Below, in pieces: positions 25,303 through 32,302 of a stretch of DNA of 40,937 nucleotides (position 1 is its first letter; each line of letters begins with the position of its first letter). The stretch spans positions 1 to 40,937 of the forward strand of contig NZ_QLLR01000042.1 of the NCBI RefSeq assembly GCF_003259615.1, read 5' to 3'. Under the pieces are notes generated by a model. That model was not told the origin of the DNA and searched no databases. It saw nothing but the letters and a program-made list of their open reading frames with translations. Made by a program: the position numbers and the translations under genes. This stretch comes from Pedobacter cryoconitis (GTDB taxonomy: Bacteria > Bacteroidota > Bacteroidia > Sphingobacteriales > Sphingobacteriaceae).

Positions 25303-26331
25303 ATGAAACTGAGATCAACCTATATTTTGCTGTTCTGCTTGTTCGCCAGGTCAATTGCTGCATTGGCTCAGGATCATATTTACTCCCAGTTTTTTAATGC
25401 CCCATTATATCTCAACCCTTCACTGACCGGGCAGTTTGAGGGTGACATCAGGATGAATATGATTTACCGGAACCAGTGGACGGGATTGAATGGTACGCTT
25501 TCCTATATCAACGCATCGGCCGATTTGAATATCCCCCGGTTTGGCGGCGGAGTTGGCTTACAATTCAACCGCAGCTCTGAAGGGACAGCCTTCCTGGTGA
25601 AAAACAATATAGCAGCGACTTATTCTTATAGCGTAGGCACGGATGATTTCATTTTATCTTTTGGTATCCAGGCTGGGTTTACCAGCAGGCAGATTGACTG
25701 GAATAAACTGGTATTCTCTGATCAGATTGACAACCGGCTTGGTTATATCCCGGGAAGTATCAGTGCGGCGCAACCACCCAACCAGGCCACTAAATTTTTC
25801 TTTGATCCTGCGGCGGGAGCCAACCTGGTGTACGGGAATTTTATGGCGGGTGTGGCTTCACATCATATCAACCAGCCAGATGAATCTTTTAGTGGCGCGC
25901 AGGCGAAGCTCCCCATGCTGCTTACCGGTTATGCGAGTTACCGGATCGCGCTGACCCAGAATTACACTTATGGAGTGGATGAAGCTTCTTACGTCATTCC
26001 TTCAGTTGTGTATTATAAACAGGGAAATGTATCCTCTATGAGTGCAGGTGCGCAGTTTAAACACAAGGGGCTTAACTCTGGCCTCTGGTATCGCACAGCA
26101 GGTGAAGGCGGGCCGGATGCAATTGTCGTTTCGCTGATCTTCGATATTTTTACCGGACGGCAGAACGGGGAAAAATTAAGACTGGGCATCAGCCATGATG
26201 CGACCACTTCCAAAATAAACTATACCAATACCAACGGCACCACCGAGGCGAGTGTCGGGTATCAAAAGTATTTCCCCAATAGTTCCAGCTTTAATAAATT
26301 TAATGGGTTGCGGTGTTATGACTTCTACTAA
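25303..26331 (+). CDS. PorP/SprF-like T9SS outer-membrane protein
   Basis: 342 residues with a signal peptide ending near ALAQ-D. It opens with the family signature DHIYSQFFNAPLYLNPSLTG and continues IRMNMIYRNQWTGLNG, followed by alternating beta strands of an outer-membrane barrel, for example GGGVGLQFNRSSEG and FILSFGIQAGF. PorP/SprF proteins attach or deliver type-B CTD cargo to the cell surface. Its place directly downstream of the large type-B adhesin marks the pair as cargo plus dedicated partner, as with SprB-SprF in gliding flavobacteria. Confidence 0.93.
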   Translation: MKLRSTYILLFCLFARSIAALAQDHIYSQFFNAPLYLNPSLTGQFEGDIRMNMIYRNQWTGLNGTLSYINASADLNIPRFGGGVGLQFNRSSEGTAFLVKNNIAATYSYSVGTDDFILSFGIQAGFTSRQIDWNKLVFSDQIDNRLGYIPGSISAAQPPNQATKFFFDPAAGANLVYGNFMAGVASHHINQPDESFSGAQAKLPMLLTGYASYRIALTQNYTYGVDEASYVIPSVVYYKQGNVSSMSAGAQFKHKGLNSGLWYRTAGEGGPDAIVVSLIFDIFTGRQNGEKLRLGISHDATTSKINYTNTNGTTEASVGYQKYFPNSSSFNKFNGLRCYDFY

Positions 26332-26366
26332 ACCTATCTTTTCAGCGTTCTTTACTTATCTTTATA

Positions 26367-26392
26367 AAAGTTAAAACTTTAAGCATTTTTTT
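26367..26392 (+). terminator. Weak terminator after the PorP/SprF gene
   Basis: AAAGTT (26367-26372) and AACTTT (26375-26380) form an AT-only 6-bp stem with a 2-nt loop, followed by AAGCA and seven Ts. The stem is weak, so termination here is uncertain. Confidence 0.3.
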
Positions 26393-26406
26393 ATCTTTTT
26401 GATACC

Positions 26407-27063
26407 ATGGAAGAATTTATTGAAGGTAACCACTTTCTTACCCAAAGCGAAGTATATAAGTTTTTACTGACCATACTCCTGTGCGGGCTTATTGGTATTG
26501 AACGCGAATTAAGAGCTAAACAAGCCGGCTTAAAAACCATGATCATGATAGGTCTGGGCTCTACCCTTTTTACTATTTTATCTATTAAAATTGGTACAGG
26601 AAGCCAGGACCGTATCGCTTCGAACATTGTGACCGGAATCGGTTTTCTGGGTGCGGGTGTAATTTTCAAAGAAGAAAACCGGGTGAGAGGGTTAACCACG
26701 GCATGTGTAATCTGGATTGTGGCTGCCATAGGTATGGCTGTAGGTGCTGGTTATTCAGAACAATCTATTGGTGTAACCATCGTTGTTTTACTCGCGCTGA
26801 TTTTCTTCCCTTATGTGGAAGAATTCGTGCAAAGCCGTTCTTCTTCCAGAGAATATAAGATTGTCAAACAATATGAAAACGAAGGACTGGATAGCTATGA
26901 AGAGCATTTCAAGATTGCGGGTTTAAGGTTAAACCGTGGTCAGCAGCGCATGTCCGAAGGAATTATCAGCGGAACATGGACTGCGGTAGGGTCACCAAAA
27001 AACCACAAGCTATTTGTCGATCATATGTTACAAGATGAAAAAATTCTTGAATTTCAGTTCTAA
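26407..27063 (+). CDS. MgtC/SapB family membrane protein
   Basis: 218 residues. Four or five membrane helices occupy residues about 15-140. MgtC signatures are present: LLCGLIGIEREL, KTMIMIGLGSTLFTI, RIASNIVTGIGFLGAGVIFK and VRGLTTACVIWIVAAIGMAVGAG. A soluble C-terminal domain of about 75 residues follows. Family members are linked to growth at low magnesium, modulation of F-type ATPase and survival in hosts; in an environmental bacterium the role is not settled. It stands between the T9SS pair and sdaA with no obvious operon partner. Confidence 0.9.
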   Translation: MEEFIEGNHFLTQSEVYKFLLTILLCGLIGIERELRAKQAGLKTMIMIGLGSTLFTILSIKIGTGSQDRIASNIVTGIGFLGAGVIFKEENRVRGLTTACVIWIVAAIGMAVGAGYSEQSIGVTIVVLLALIFFPYVEEFVQSRSSSREYKIVKQYENEGLDSYEEHFKIAGLRLNRGQQRMSEGIISGTWTAVGSPKNHKLFVDHMLQDEKILEFQF

Positions 27064-27089
27064 CCCCCTATTATTCATCTTAAACTATT

Positions 27090-27097
27090 TAGCTTTG
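27090..27097 (+). promoter_or_regulatory. Bacteroidota -7 box immediately before sdaA
   Basis: TAGCTTTG matches TAnnTTTG exactly and ends only 4 bases before the ATG at 27102. With usual spacing, transcription would start at or next to the start codon, giving a leaderless message. Confidence 0.5.
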
Positions 27098-27101
27098 CAG
27101 T

Positions 27102-28529
27102 ATGAATAGAGAACAGATCTCCGTATTTGATATTTTTAAGATCGGGATAGGCCCGTCGAGTTCACACACCCTTGGCCCCTGGAGGGCTGCCCAGCAGTTT
27201 ACAGCTTCGTTAGCGAACAAAGACCTTTTGAATGGTGTGGAACAAGTAAAAATATTGCTTTATGGTTCTCTTGCAAAAACAGGTCATGGCCACGGTACTG
27301 ACATTGCCATTTTATTGGGAATGATTGGCGCAGATCCGGTAACTTTTGATGTAAACGCTATTGATTCTACCGTAGCTGCTATTAAAGCCGACAAGCAATT
27401 GGTATTGGGAGGCAGTCATCAGATCGCTTTTGATTATGCGGATGATTTAATTTTCCTGTACAAAGAGAGTTTACCTTTTCACCCGAATGCAGTTACTTTA
27501 CAGGCTTTTCTAACCAATGGCAGCGCGTTTTCTGAAACGTATTACTCCATTGGAGGTGGTTTTGTCGTGAAAGAAGGTGAAACAGGCGGCGATAAAGAGC
27601 AGGTAGAACTTCCTTTCCCCGTTGAAATAGCCGGAGATCTATTGCACTGGTGTTTAACTACAGGCTTAAAAGTTTCTGAAGTCGTGATGGAAAATGAGCT
27701 GATGTGGCGTACCGAAGCGGAAACCAAAAAGGGCATGCTTCAGCATTTTAAAGTCATGAAGGAGTGTACTTTCCGCGGTTGTCATACTGGTGGATTTTTA
27801 CCCGGAGGATTAAATGTGGGCCGCAGAGCAGCAGCTTTAAATAAAAGGCTGATCGGCAACAGGCCGTATATAGATTACGAAAGCTGGATTCAAGCGATCA
27901 GAGCTGGCGGAAACAGCTTTAATTACACCTTAGACTGGGTAAGTTGCTTTGCACTGGCTGTCAATGAAGAAAACGCATCATTTGGCCGTGTAGTCACTGC
28001 ACCAACCAACGGTGCTGCAGGTGTAATCCCGGCAGTATTACAATATTATATTGCTTTTTGTGATGGCTTCGACGAAGAGAAAATCACACAATTCATTGCC
28101 TGTGCTTCTGAAATCGGAAGTATTTTCAAAAAAGGAGCAACCATATCAGCGGCAATGGGCGGCTGTCAGGCAGAGATCGGTGTTTCTTCAGCAATGGCCG
28201 CGGCTGCATTAACAGAATGTATGGGCGGTTCTCAACGCCAGGTGATGATGGCGGCAGAAATTGCCATGGAACATCATTTGGGCTTAACCTGTGACCCGAT
28301 AGGCGGCCTGGTGCAGATCCCTTGCATCGAACGGAATACAATGGGCGCAATTAAGGCCATCACTGCAAGTCAGCTGGCTTTACAGAGCAACCCGGATAAG
28401 GCAAAAGTAAGTTTAGGTGCAGTTGTCAAAACGATGTGGGAAACTGCCCTGGATATGAACTCAAAATACAAAGAAACTTCGGATGGCGGTTTAGCGACCA
28501 ACATCCCAATCAGTTTACCTGAATGTTAA
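27102..28529 (+). CDS. sdaA: L-serine ammonia-lyase, iron-sulfur type, single chain
   Basis: 475 residues, the size of one-chain SdaA. It deaminates L-serine to pyruvate and ammonia with a [4Fe-4S] cluster. The beta part begins SVFDIFKIGIGPSSSHTLGPWRAA. The alpha part carries CHTGGFLPGGLNVGRRAA, APTNGAAGVIPAVL and ISAAMGGCQAEIGVSSAMAAAAL. Cluster-binding cysteines are Cys355 (GGCQAE), Cys397 (GLTCDPIGG) and Cys408 (IPCIERN), with the expected 11-residue spacing of the last two. It converges on the SGNH lipoprotein gene with only 6 bp between stop codons and no clear terminator between them. Confidence 0.96.
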   Translation: MNREQISVFDIFKIGIGPSSSHTLGPWRAAQQFTASLANKDLLNGVEQVKILLYGSLAKTGHGHGTDIAILLGMIGADPVTFDVNAIDSTVAAIKADKQLVLGGSHQIAFDYADDLIFLYKESLPFHPNAVTLQAFLTNGSAFSETYYSIGGGFVVKEGETGGDKEQVELPFPVEIAGDLLHWCLTTGLKVSEVVMENELMWRTEAETKKGMLQHFKVMKECTFRGCHTGGFLPGGLNVGRRAAALNKRLIGNRPYIDYESWIQAIRAGGNSFNYTLDWVSCFALAVNEENASFGRVVTAPTNGAAGVIPAVLQYYIAFCDGFDEEKITQFIACASEIGSIFKKGATISAAMGGCQAEIGVSSAMAAAALTECMGGSQRQVMMAAEIAMEHHLGLTCDPIGGLVQIPCIERNTMGAIKAITASQLALQSNPDKAKVSLGAVVKTMWETALDMNSKYKETSDGGLATNIPISLPEC

Positions 28530-28535
28530 CGGTAT

Positions 28536-29252
28536 TTATTTAAAAGCTTTATTAACGGATGGGCTGAGTTGATCTGCCCATTCTTTATACATTTTTCCCG
28601 AAGGATGCAAACCGTCTGAAGCGACCAGTGCAGCATCAGTTGCCGCATTTCTTGAAGCTGGCGTAATATCAGTATAGCTGATCCCTGCTTTGAGGCTTTC
28701 TTCTTTATTCACCGCATTAAAAGCATCTATTTCTTTCGCAACAATTTTCATATCCCTGCCGCTTTGCACACCGTAAGGGGTCACTCCCCAATCAGGTATA
28801 GAGACTACAAATACATGGGCTGCATTTCCACCGGCAAAAGTAACGGCTGTTTTTAGCAGCGCAATAAACTCTTTACGGTAGGCTGCTATGGAATATCCCC
28901 GGTATTGATCATTTACGCCAATCAGCAAAGTCACGAGGTCATATTTCGGCAAAAAGGTTTCTGCTTTAATTCCTGCAATCAGTTCTCCGGCAGTCCATCC
29001 GGTTGTGGCCACAATTTTAGGCGCTGAAAAATGAAGTGACTGCTTGTTCAGGTTTTCTCTGAGCTGATAAGGAAAGCTTTCTGCCTGTTTCACGGCTTCA
29101 CCAATGGTATAAGAATCTCCTAGTGCGAGATAAGTCAGCTGATCTGTGGGTGGATCAATTGGAGTTGTATCAATTTTATTCATACCGTTTGTCGGGTTTT
29201 TCCCACATCCTGACATACAAATCATCAGGATAGCTATTGTCGTTAACTTCAT
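28536..29252 (-). CDS. SGNH/GDSL-family hydrolase lipoprotein
   Basis: 238 residues. The N-terminus MKLTTIAILMICMSGC is a lipoprotein signal with the modified Cys at 16, so the protein sits in the envelope. SGNH blocks are complete: GDSYTIG with nucleophile Ser47 (block I), the Gly in TTGWTAGE (block II), IGVNDQ with the oxyanion Asn (block III) and SDGLHPSG with Asp and His (block V). It should act as an esterase or acyl-ester hydrolase; the substrate is unknown. The family includes carbohydrate acetylesterases and lysophospholipases. Confidence 0.9.
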   Translation of the reverse strand: MKLTTIAILMICMSGCGKNPTNGMNKIDTTPIDPPTDQLTYLALGDSYTIGEAVKQAESFPYQLRENLNKQSLHFSAPKIVATTGWTAGELIAGIKAETFLPKYDLVTLLIGVNDQYRGYSIAAYRKEFIALLKTAVTFAGGNAAHVFVVSIPDWGVTPYGVQSGRDMKIVAKEIDAFNAVNKEESLKAGISYTDITPASRNAATDAALVASDGLHPSGKMYKEWADQLSPSVNKAFK

Positions 29253-29313
29253 TTTAAAATCTACGAAAGATGCCAGGAATCAGATGTTGAAGGTAATAAT
29301 TTACAGGTATTTA

Positions 29314-29649
29314 TTAATGAACATGGGGCATGAAAATCTTCAAAAGATAACTGATCGTAATGATTGATCCGGTAAGCACAAACAATACATTAACGAGTGT
29401 CTTGCTTTTCGCCCCACAAAAGTAATTGGCACCCAGGCCTATCACAAAGGTCAGCAGGATGGGAACCGTAGCCGGATACAGCTGAAAGCTCTGCGCAAAA
29501 TCACCTTTGAGCAATGCGAGTAAGGAGCGCTGGAATCCGCAGCCGGGACAATCATATCCAGTCAGATATTTAACGGGACATGGCAGCATATAATTACCCG
29601 CTTTCTCCAGTAAAAAAGAGAAAGCGGATAAAAGAAATATTTCAGGCAT
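29314..29649 (-). CDS. DUF2752 membrane protein
   Basis: 111 residues with two to three membrane helices. The DUF2752 signature is clear: LPCPVKYLTGYDCPGCGFQRSLLALLKGDF (given here by its key residues Cys24, the CPGCG block and the following Arg-Ser). The cysteine-rich motif hints at metal or redox chemistry, but no function is established. It follows the DUF5684-like gene by 5 bp on the same strand, and the two are probably co-transcribed. A gap of 61 bp to the SGNH gene downstream holds nothing recognisable. Confidence 0.85.
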   Translation of the reverse strand: MPEIFLLSAFSFLLEKAGNYMLPCPVKYLTGYDCPGCGFQRSLLALLKGDFAQSFQLYPATVPILLTFVIGLGANYFCGAKSKTLVNVLFVLTGSIITISYLLKIFMPHVH

Positions 29650-29654
29650 TTAAA

Positions 29655-30209
29655 TTAAGCCTCTGGTGTTGTTGGCGGTGTTGGTGGGTTCGGTGCCGCT
29701 GGTGGTGTAGTTGGTGTAGTTGGCGGGGTAACCGGAGGTTGGTTAAATGGATTGTTTGCTCCAAAAGGAGTATTTCCATTGAATGGGTTGTTTGCACCAA
29801 ATTGATTGTTACCACCAAATCCATTCGCTTCTTTAGCTGACGGGCCCAGATATTTAGCATCTGTTAGTCCAAGTAAAGGGAAAAAGATAAAAGGAAGCAG
29901 AATCAAACCAATGGTGAAACCTTCAGATTTACCAAAGCTTTTAGCCAGCAGGTTCAATGCCCAGATACCAAAAATAATGTTAGTACATGGCAATAGCATC
30001 CATAAAATCCAGATTGGTGGTTTGCCTATAATTTCCAGCAATACAATAATGTTGTAGATGGGAACGATTGCTGCCCATCCTGGTTTTCCTGCTTTTTCGA
30101 AAACTCTCCACATTGAGTAGACTACCAGGACAAGAATAGCGAGGTAAGTAAATCCTCCAAAAAGGCCTACTCCTGTAGACATTGGTGAAGTTGAAGCGTT
30201 ATAATCCAT
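29655..30209 (-). CDS. DUF5684-like membrane protein with Asn/Pro-rich repeat tail
   Basis: 184 residues. Three or four hydrophobic segments occupy residues about 15-115, with the pattern WRVFEKAGKPGWAAIVPIYNIIVLLEI and FGKSEGFTIGLILLPFIFFPLLGL that I associate with DUF5684. After this comes a tail of about 60 residues built from imperfect repeats (NNQFGANNPFN, GNTPFGANNPFN) and then a Pro/Thr-rich run (PPTTPTTPPAAP). The tail is probably unstructured and faces the cytoplasm or periplasm. Function unknown. It is followed after 5 bp by the DUF2752 gene. Confidence 0.78.
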   Translation of the reverse strand: MDYNASTSPMSTGVGLFGGFTYLAILVLVVYSMWRVFEKAGKPGWAAIVPIYNIIVLLEIIGKPPIWILWMLLPCTNIIFGIWALNLLAKSFGKSEGFTIGLILLPFIFFPLLGLTDAKYLGPSAKEANGFGGNNQFGANNPFNGNTPFGANNPFNQPPVTPPTTPTTPPAAPNPPTPPTTPEA

Positions 30210-30288
30210 AGTTTATTTAATTTTATCCCCGTAAGGTAAGAAAAAAAATAAATAAATGTTTTACTAAAGCCTGACAAATAACAAAGAA

Positions 30289-30984
30289 TTAATATAGTTC
30301 CATGTGGAACAAATTAGAAATGTGCTTTTTAAGTATGGCTTTCACCTCAGCTAAATTTAATTCGTAACCAAGCTCTCTTTGCATCGAGGTTACATCCTTA
30401 TCATCTATTCCACAGGGAATTATATTCTTGAAATAATCCAGATCTGCATTTACGTTAAAAGCAAAACCATGCATGGTCACCCAGCGGCTGCAACGCACAC
30501 CAAGCGCACAAATTTTTCTTGCTTTCTCATTGTCAGCATCCAGCCATACCCCGGTAAATCCGGTATATCTGCCAGCAGTAATCCCATATTCGGCCAAAGT
30601 CAGGATAACCGCTTCTTCCAGTGTTCTGAGATATAAATGAATATCAGTAAAGAAATTATCCAGGTCCAGAATAGGATAACCTACAATCTGACCCGGCCCG
30701 TGATAAGTAATGTCACCGCCGCGATTCGTCTTATAATAGGTGGCGTTCTTCTCTTTCAGCCCTTCTTCATCCAGCAGCAAATACTCTGCATGTCCGCTTT
30801 TTCCCAAGGTATAAACATGAGGATGCTCACAAAATACCAGGAAATTAGGGGTTTCGACAGTAGTCTCTTGTATACGGTTATTTGTTTTAACGGCTATAGT
30901 ATCTTTAAAAATAACTTCCTGATTGTCCCAGGCTTCCTGATAATCCAAAAGCCCCCAATCAATAAATTTTACCTTTTTATTCAT
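30289..30984 (-). CDS. lipB: Octanoyl-[ACP]:protein N-octanoyltransferase LipB
   Basis: 231 residues. It transfers octanoate from acyl carrier protein to lipoyl domains, the first step of lipoate synthesis. The LipB signature RGGDITYHGPGQIVGYPILDL is intact. The catalytic Lys lies in ARKICALGVRCSRW and the acyl-accepting Cys in IIPCGIDDKDVTS. No lipA is seen in the window. It starts 11 bp after the phosphopantetheinyl transferase gene on the same strand. Both enzymes act on or with acyl carrier protein, and the spacing suggests one transcript. Confidence 0.96.
   Translation of the reverse strand: MNKKVKFIDWGLLDYQEAWDNQEVIFKDTIAVKTNNRIQETTVETPNFLVFCEHPHVYTLGKSGHAEYLLLDEEGLKEKNATYYKTNRGGDITYHGPGQIVGYPILDLDNFFTDIHLYLRTLEEAVILTLAEYGITAGRYTGFTGVWLDADNEKARKICALGVRCSRWVTMHGFAFNVNADLDYFKNIIPCGIDDKDVTSMQRELGYELNLAEVKAILKKHISNLFHMELY
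30296..30311. promoter_or_regulatory. parS-like palindrome inside the 3' end of lipB
   Basis: AGTTCCATGTGGAACA matches the ParB-binding form TGTTCCACGTGGAACA at 14 of 16 positions, with one mismatch in the central CACGTG. It lies within the last lipB codons, so coding constraint may account for it. Low certainty that ParB binds here. Confidence 0.25.
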
Positions 30985-30995
30985 GTCTGTTAAAA

Positions 30996-31631
30996 TTAAG
31001 CGACCACGTATCCCAGCATATAGCCATCTGCGGTTTTGAAATAATTCGCGGTCAGCGTTCTCGTTCCTTCCGGCAAATCAACTATAGCGGTCAGTGTCCC
31101 CTCCTGCTGCAGCCCGAAGGGTTGTATATGAATGTGTTTTTTAAATTCCAGTCCTTTTTTGCCATACCATTTGTAGATGGCTTCTTTAACACACCAGCAA
31201 ACATAAAGTCCGTCGGTATTGTCTTTGACATGCAGCAGTTCTTCTGGAGACAGAAATTTCTGCTGAATCCGGTGGATCTTAGGCTCTATCCTTTCAATAT
31301 CCACGCCAACACCTTTTTCTTTCCCGATCATGACCGCCGCATAATCAAAAGAATGACTTAAGGAAATGGTTGAAGCAGAGTTCACCAGGTATGGCTTTCC
31401 ATGGGCATCAATCCGGCAGTCAATATAGTCTGCAGTATTCAGCATCGTGCGTAAAAGTAAACGTGTACTTAACCAGTGCAACAGGCGCTTGCCATTGTTC
31501 AAAGTAGCCAGAAAATCGAGTTCATGCGCCTTTAATTGCAGGCCGGAAATCAGGTCTTCTTCGCGTTCCTGGATTTTCCATACAGCAAGTATGGTATGAT
31601 CGTCAACATCTTTATTATAGATTACAGGCAT
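30996..31631 (-). CDS. 4'-phosphopantetheinyl transferase (Sfp superfamily)
   Basis: 211 residues from ATG 31631. The frame extends upstream to 31745 but would then overlap dcd and its promoter, and the shorter start sits just after a minus-strand -7 box. It transfers the 4'-phosphopantetheine arm from CoA to carrier proteins. Seen are ISLSHSFDYAAV, the Mg-binding GVGVDIERIE, and WCVKEAIYKWYGKKGLEF, which is the diagnostic WxxKEAxxK. The size fits the longer Sfp type more than the 120-residue AcpS type. lipB follows after 11 bp on the same strand, suggesting an acyl-carrier-protein-centred operon. Confidence 0.92.
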   Translation of the reverse strand: MPVIYNKDVDDHTILAVWKIQEREEDLISGLQLKAHELDFLATLNNGKRLLHWLSTRLLLRTMLNTADYIDCRIDAHGKPYLVNSASTISLSHSFDYAAVMIGKEKGVGVDIERIEPKIHRIQQKFLSPEELLHVKDNTDGLYVCWCVKEAIYKWYGKKGLEFKKHIHIQPFGLQQEGTLTAIVDLPEGTRTLTANYFKTADGYMLGYVVA

Positions 31632-31650
31632 CGTATTTAAAAAATCAATG

Positions 31651-31658
31651 CAAAAGTA
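31651..31658 (-). promoter_or_regulatory. Minus-strand -7 box for the phosphopantetheinyl transferase-lipB pair
   Basis: Read on the minus strand this is TACTTTTG, an exact TAnnTTTG match, 19 bases before the ATG at 31631. A TTTG on the same strand at 31683-31686 could be the -33 element, though the spacing is slightly long. Confidence 0.5.
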
Positions 31659-31672
31659 TCTTAAATTAATCA

Positions 31673-31680
31673 TAATTTCG
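31673..31680 (+). promoter_or_regulatory. Near-consensus -7 box for dcd
   Basis: TAATTTCG matches TAnnTTTG at all but one base and lies 16 bases before the dcd ATG, back to back with the minus-strand promoter. Confidence 0.4.
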
Positions 31681-31696
31681 CCCAAAGACTTTACAA

Positions 31697-32233
31697 ATGA
31701 TACTTTCCGATAAGCGTATTCTAGAAGAGATTGACAGAGGGACAATAATTATTGAGCCCTTTAAACCAGACTGTCTGGGCACAAATTCCTATGATGTTCA
31801 TCTTGGAAAATACCTGGCTACTTATACCGACAGAGTGCTTGATGCCAAAGCACACAATAAAATTCAGCATTTTGAGATTCCAAAAGATGGGTTTGTTTTA
31901 CAACCCGGAACTTTATACCTGGGGGTAACCCTTGAATATACGGAGACCCATGCACATGTTCCTTTTCTGGAAGGAAAATCAAGTACCGGACGTTTAGGAA
32001 TAGATATTCATGCGACTGCCGGAAAAGGTGATGTAGGTTTCTGCAACACCTGGACACTGGAAATTTCCTGTGCACAACCCGTAAGGATTTATGCAGGGAT
32101 GCCGATTGGCCAGCTGATCTACTTTGCTGTGGAGGGTGATATTGAAACTTTATACAACGCGAAGGACGATGCAAAGTATAGTAACAAGACTACCAAGCCA
32201 GTAGAAAGTATGATGTGGAAGAATAGCTTTTAA
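31697..32233 (+). CDS. dcd: dCTP deaminase
   Basis: 178 residues. It converts dCTP to dUTP and ammonia in pyrimidine deoxynucleotide synthesis. Family marks are NSYDVHLG, the substrate-binding EGKSSTGRLGIDIHATAGKGDVGF, the catalytic Glu in NTWTLEI, and IGQLIYFAVEG near the C-terminus. Whether it also cleaves dUTP (the bifunctional archaeal type) cannot be judged from these motifs. It is a single-gene unit, ended by a strong terminator at 32258. Confidence 0.95.
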   Translation: MILSDKRILEEIDRGTIIIEPFKPDCLGTNSYDVHLGKYLATYTDRVLDAKAHNKIQHFEIPKDGFVLQPGTLYLGVTLEYTETHAHVPFLEGKSSTGRLGIDIHATAGKGDVGFCNTWTLEISCAQPVRIYAGMPIGQLIYFAVEGDIETLYNAKDDAKYSNKTTKPVESMMWKNSF

Positions 32234-32257
32234 ACTTCCTATTAATTTATAGTATTT

Positions 32258-32294
32258 GAGCCTCAATATCCCTATATTGAGGCTCTATTTTTTT
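32258..32294 (+). terminator. Rho-independent terminator after dcd
   Basis: GAGCCTCAATAT (32258-32269) pairs perfectly with ATATTGAGGCTC (32274-32285) across a 4-nt loop, then TA and seven Ts (32288-32294). It ends 8 bp before the next ATG. Confidence 0.93.
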
Positions 32295-32302
32295 ACTATA
32301 TT

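Noticed and set aside
29642..29860. Minus-strand frame rich in Gln, His and Arg
   Set aside because: It is an out-of-frame reading of the repetitive Pro/Asn-rich tail of the DUF5684-like gene.
31632..31745. N-terminal extension of the phosphopantetheinyl transferase
   Set aside because: It would overlap the dcd coding sequence and both divergent promoter boxes.
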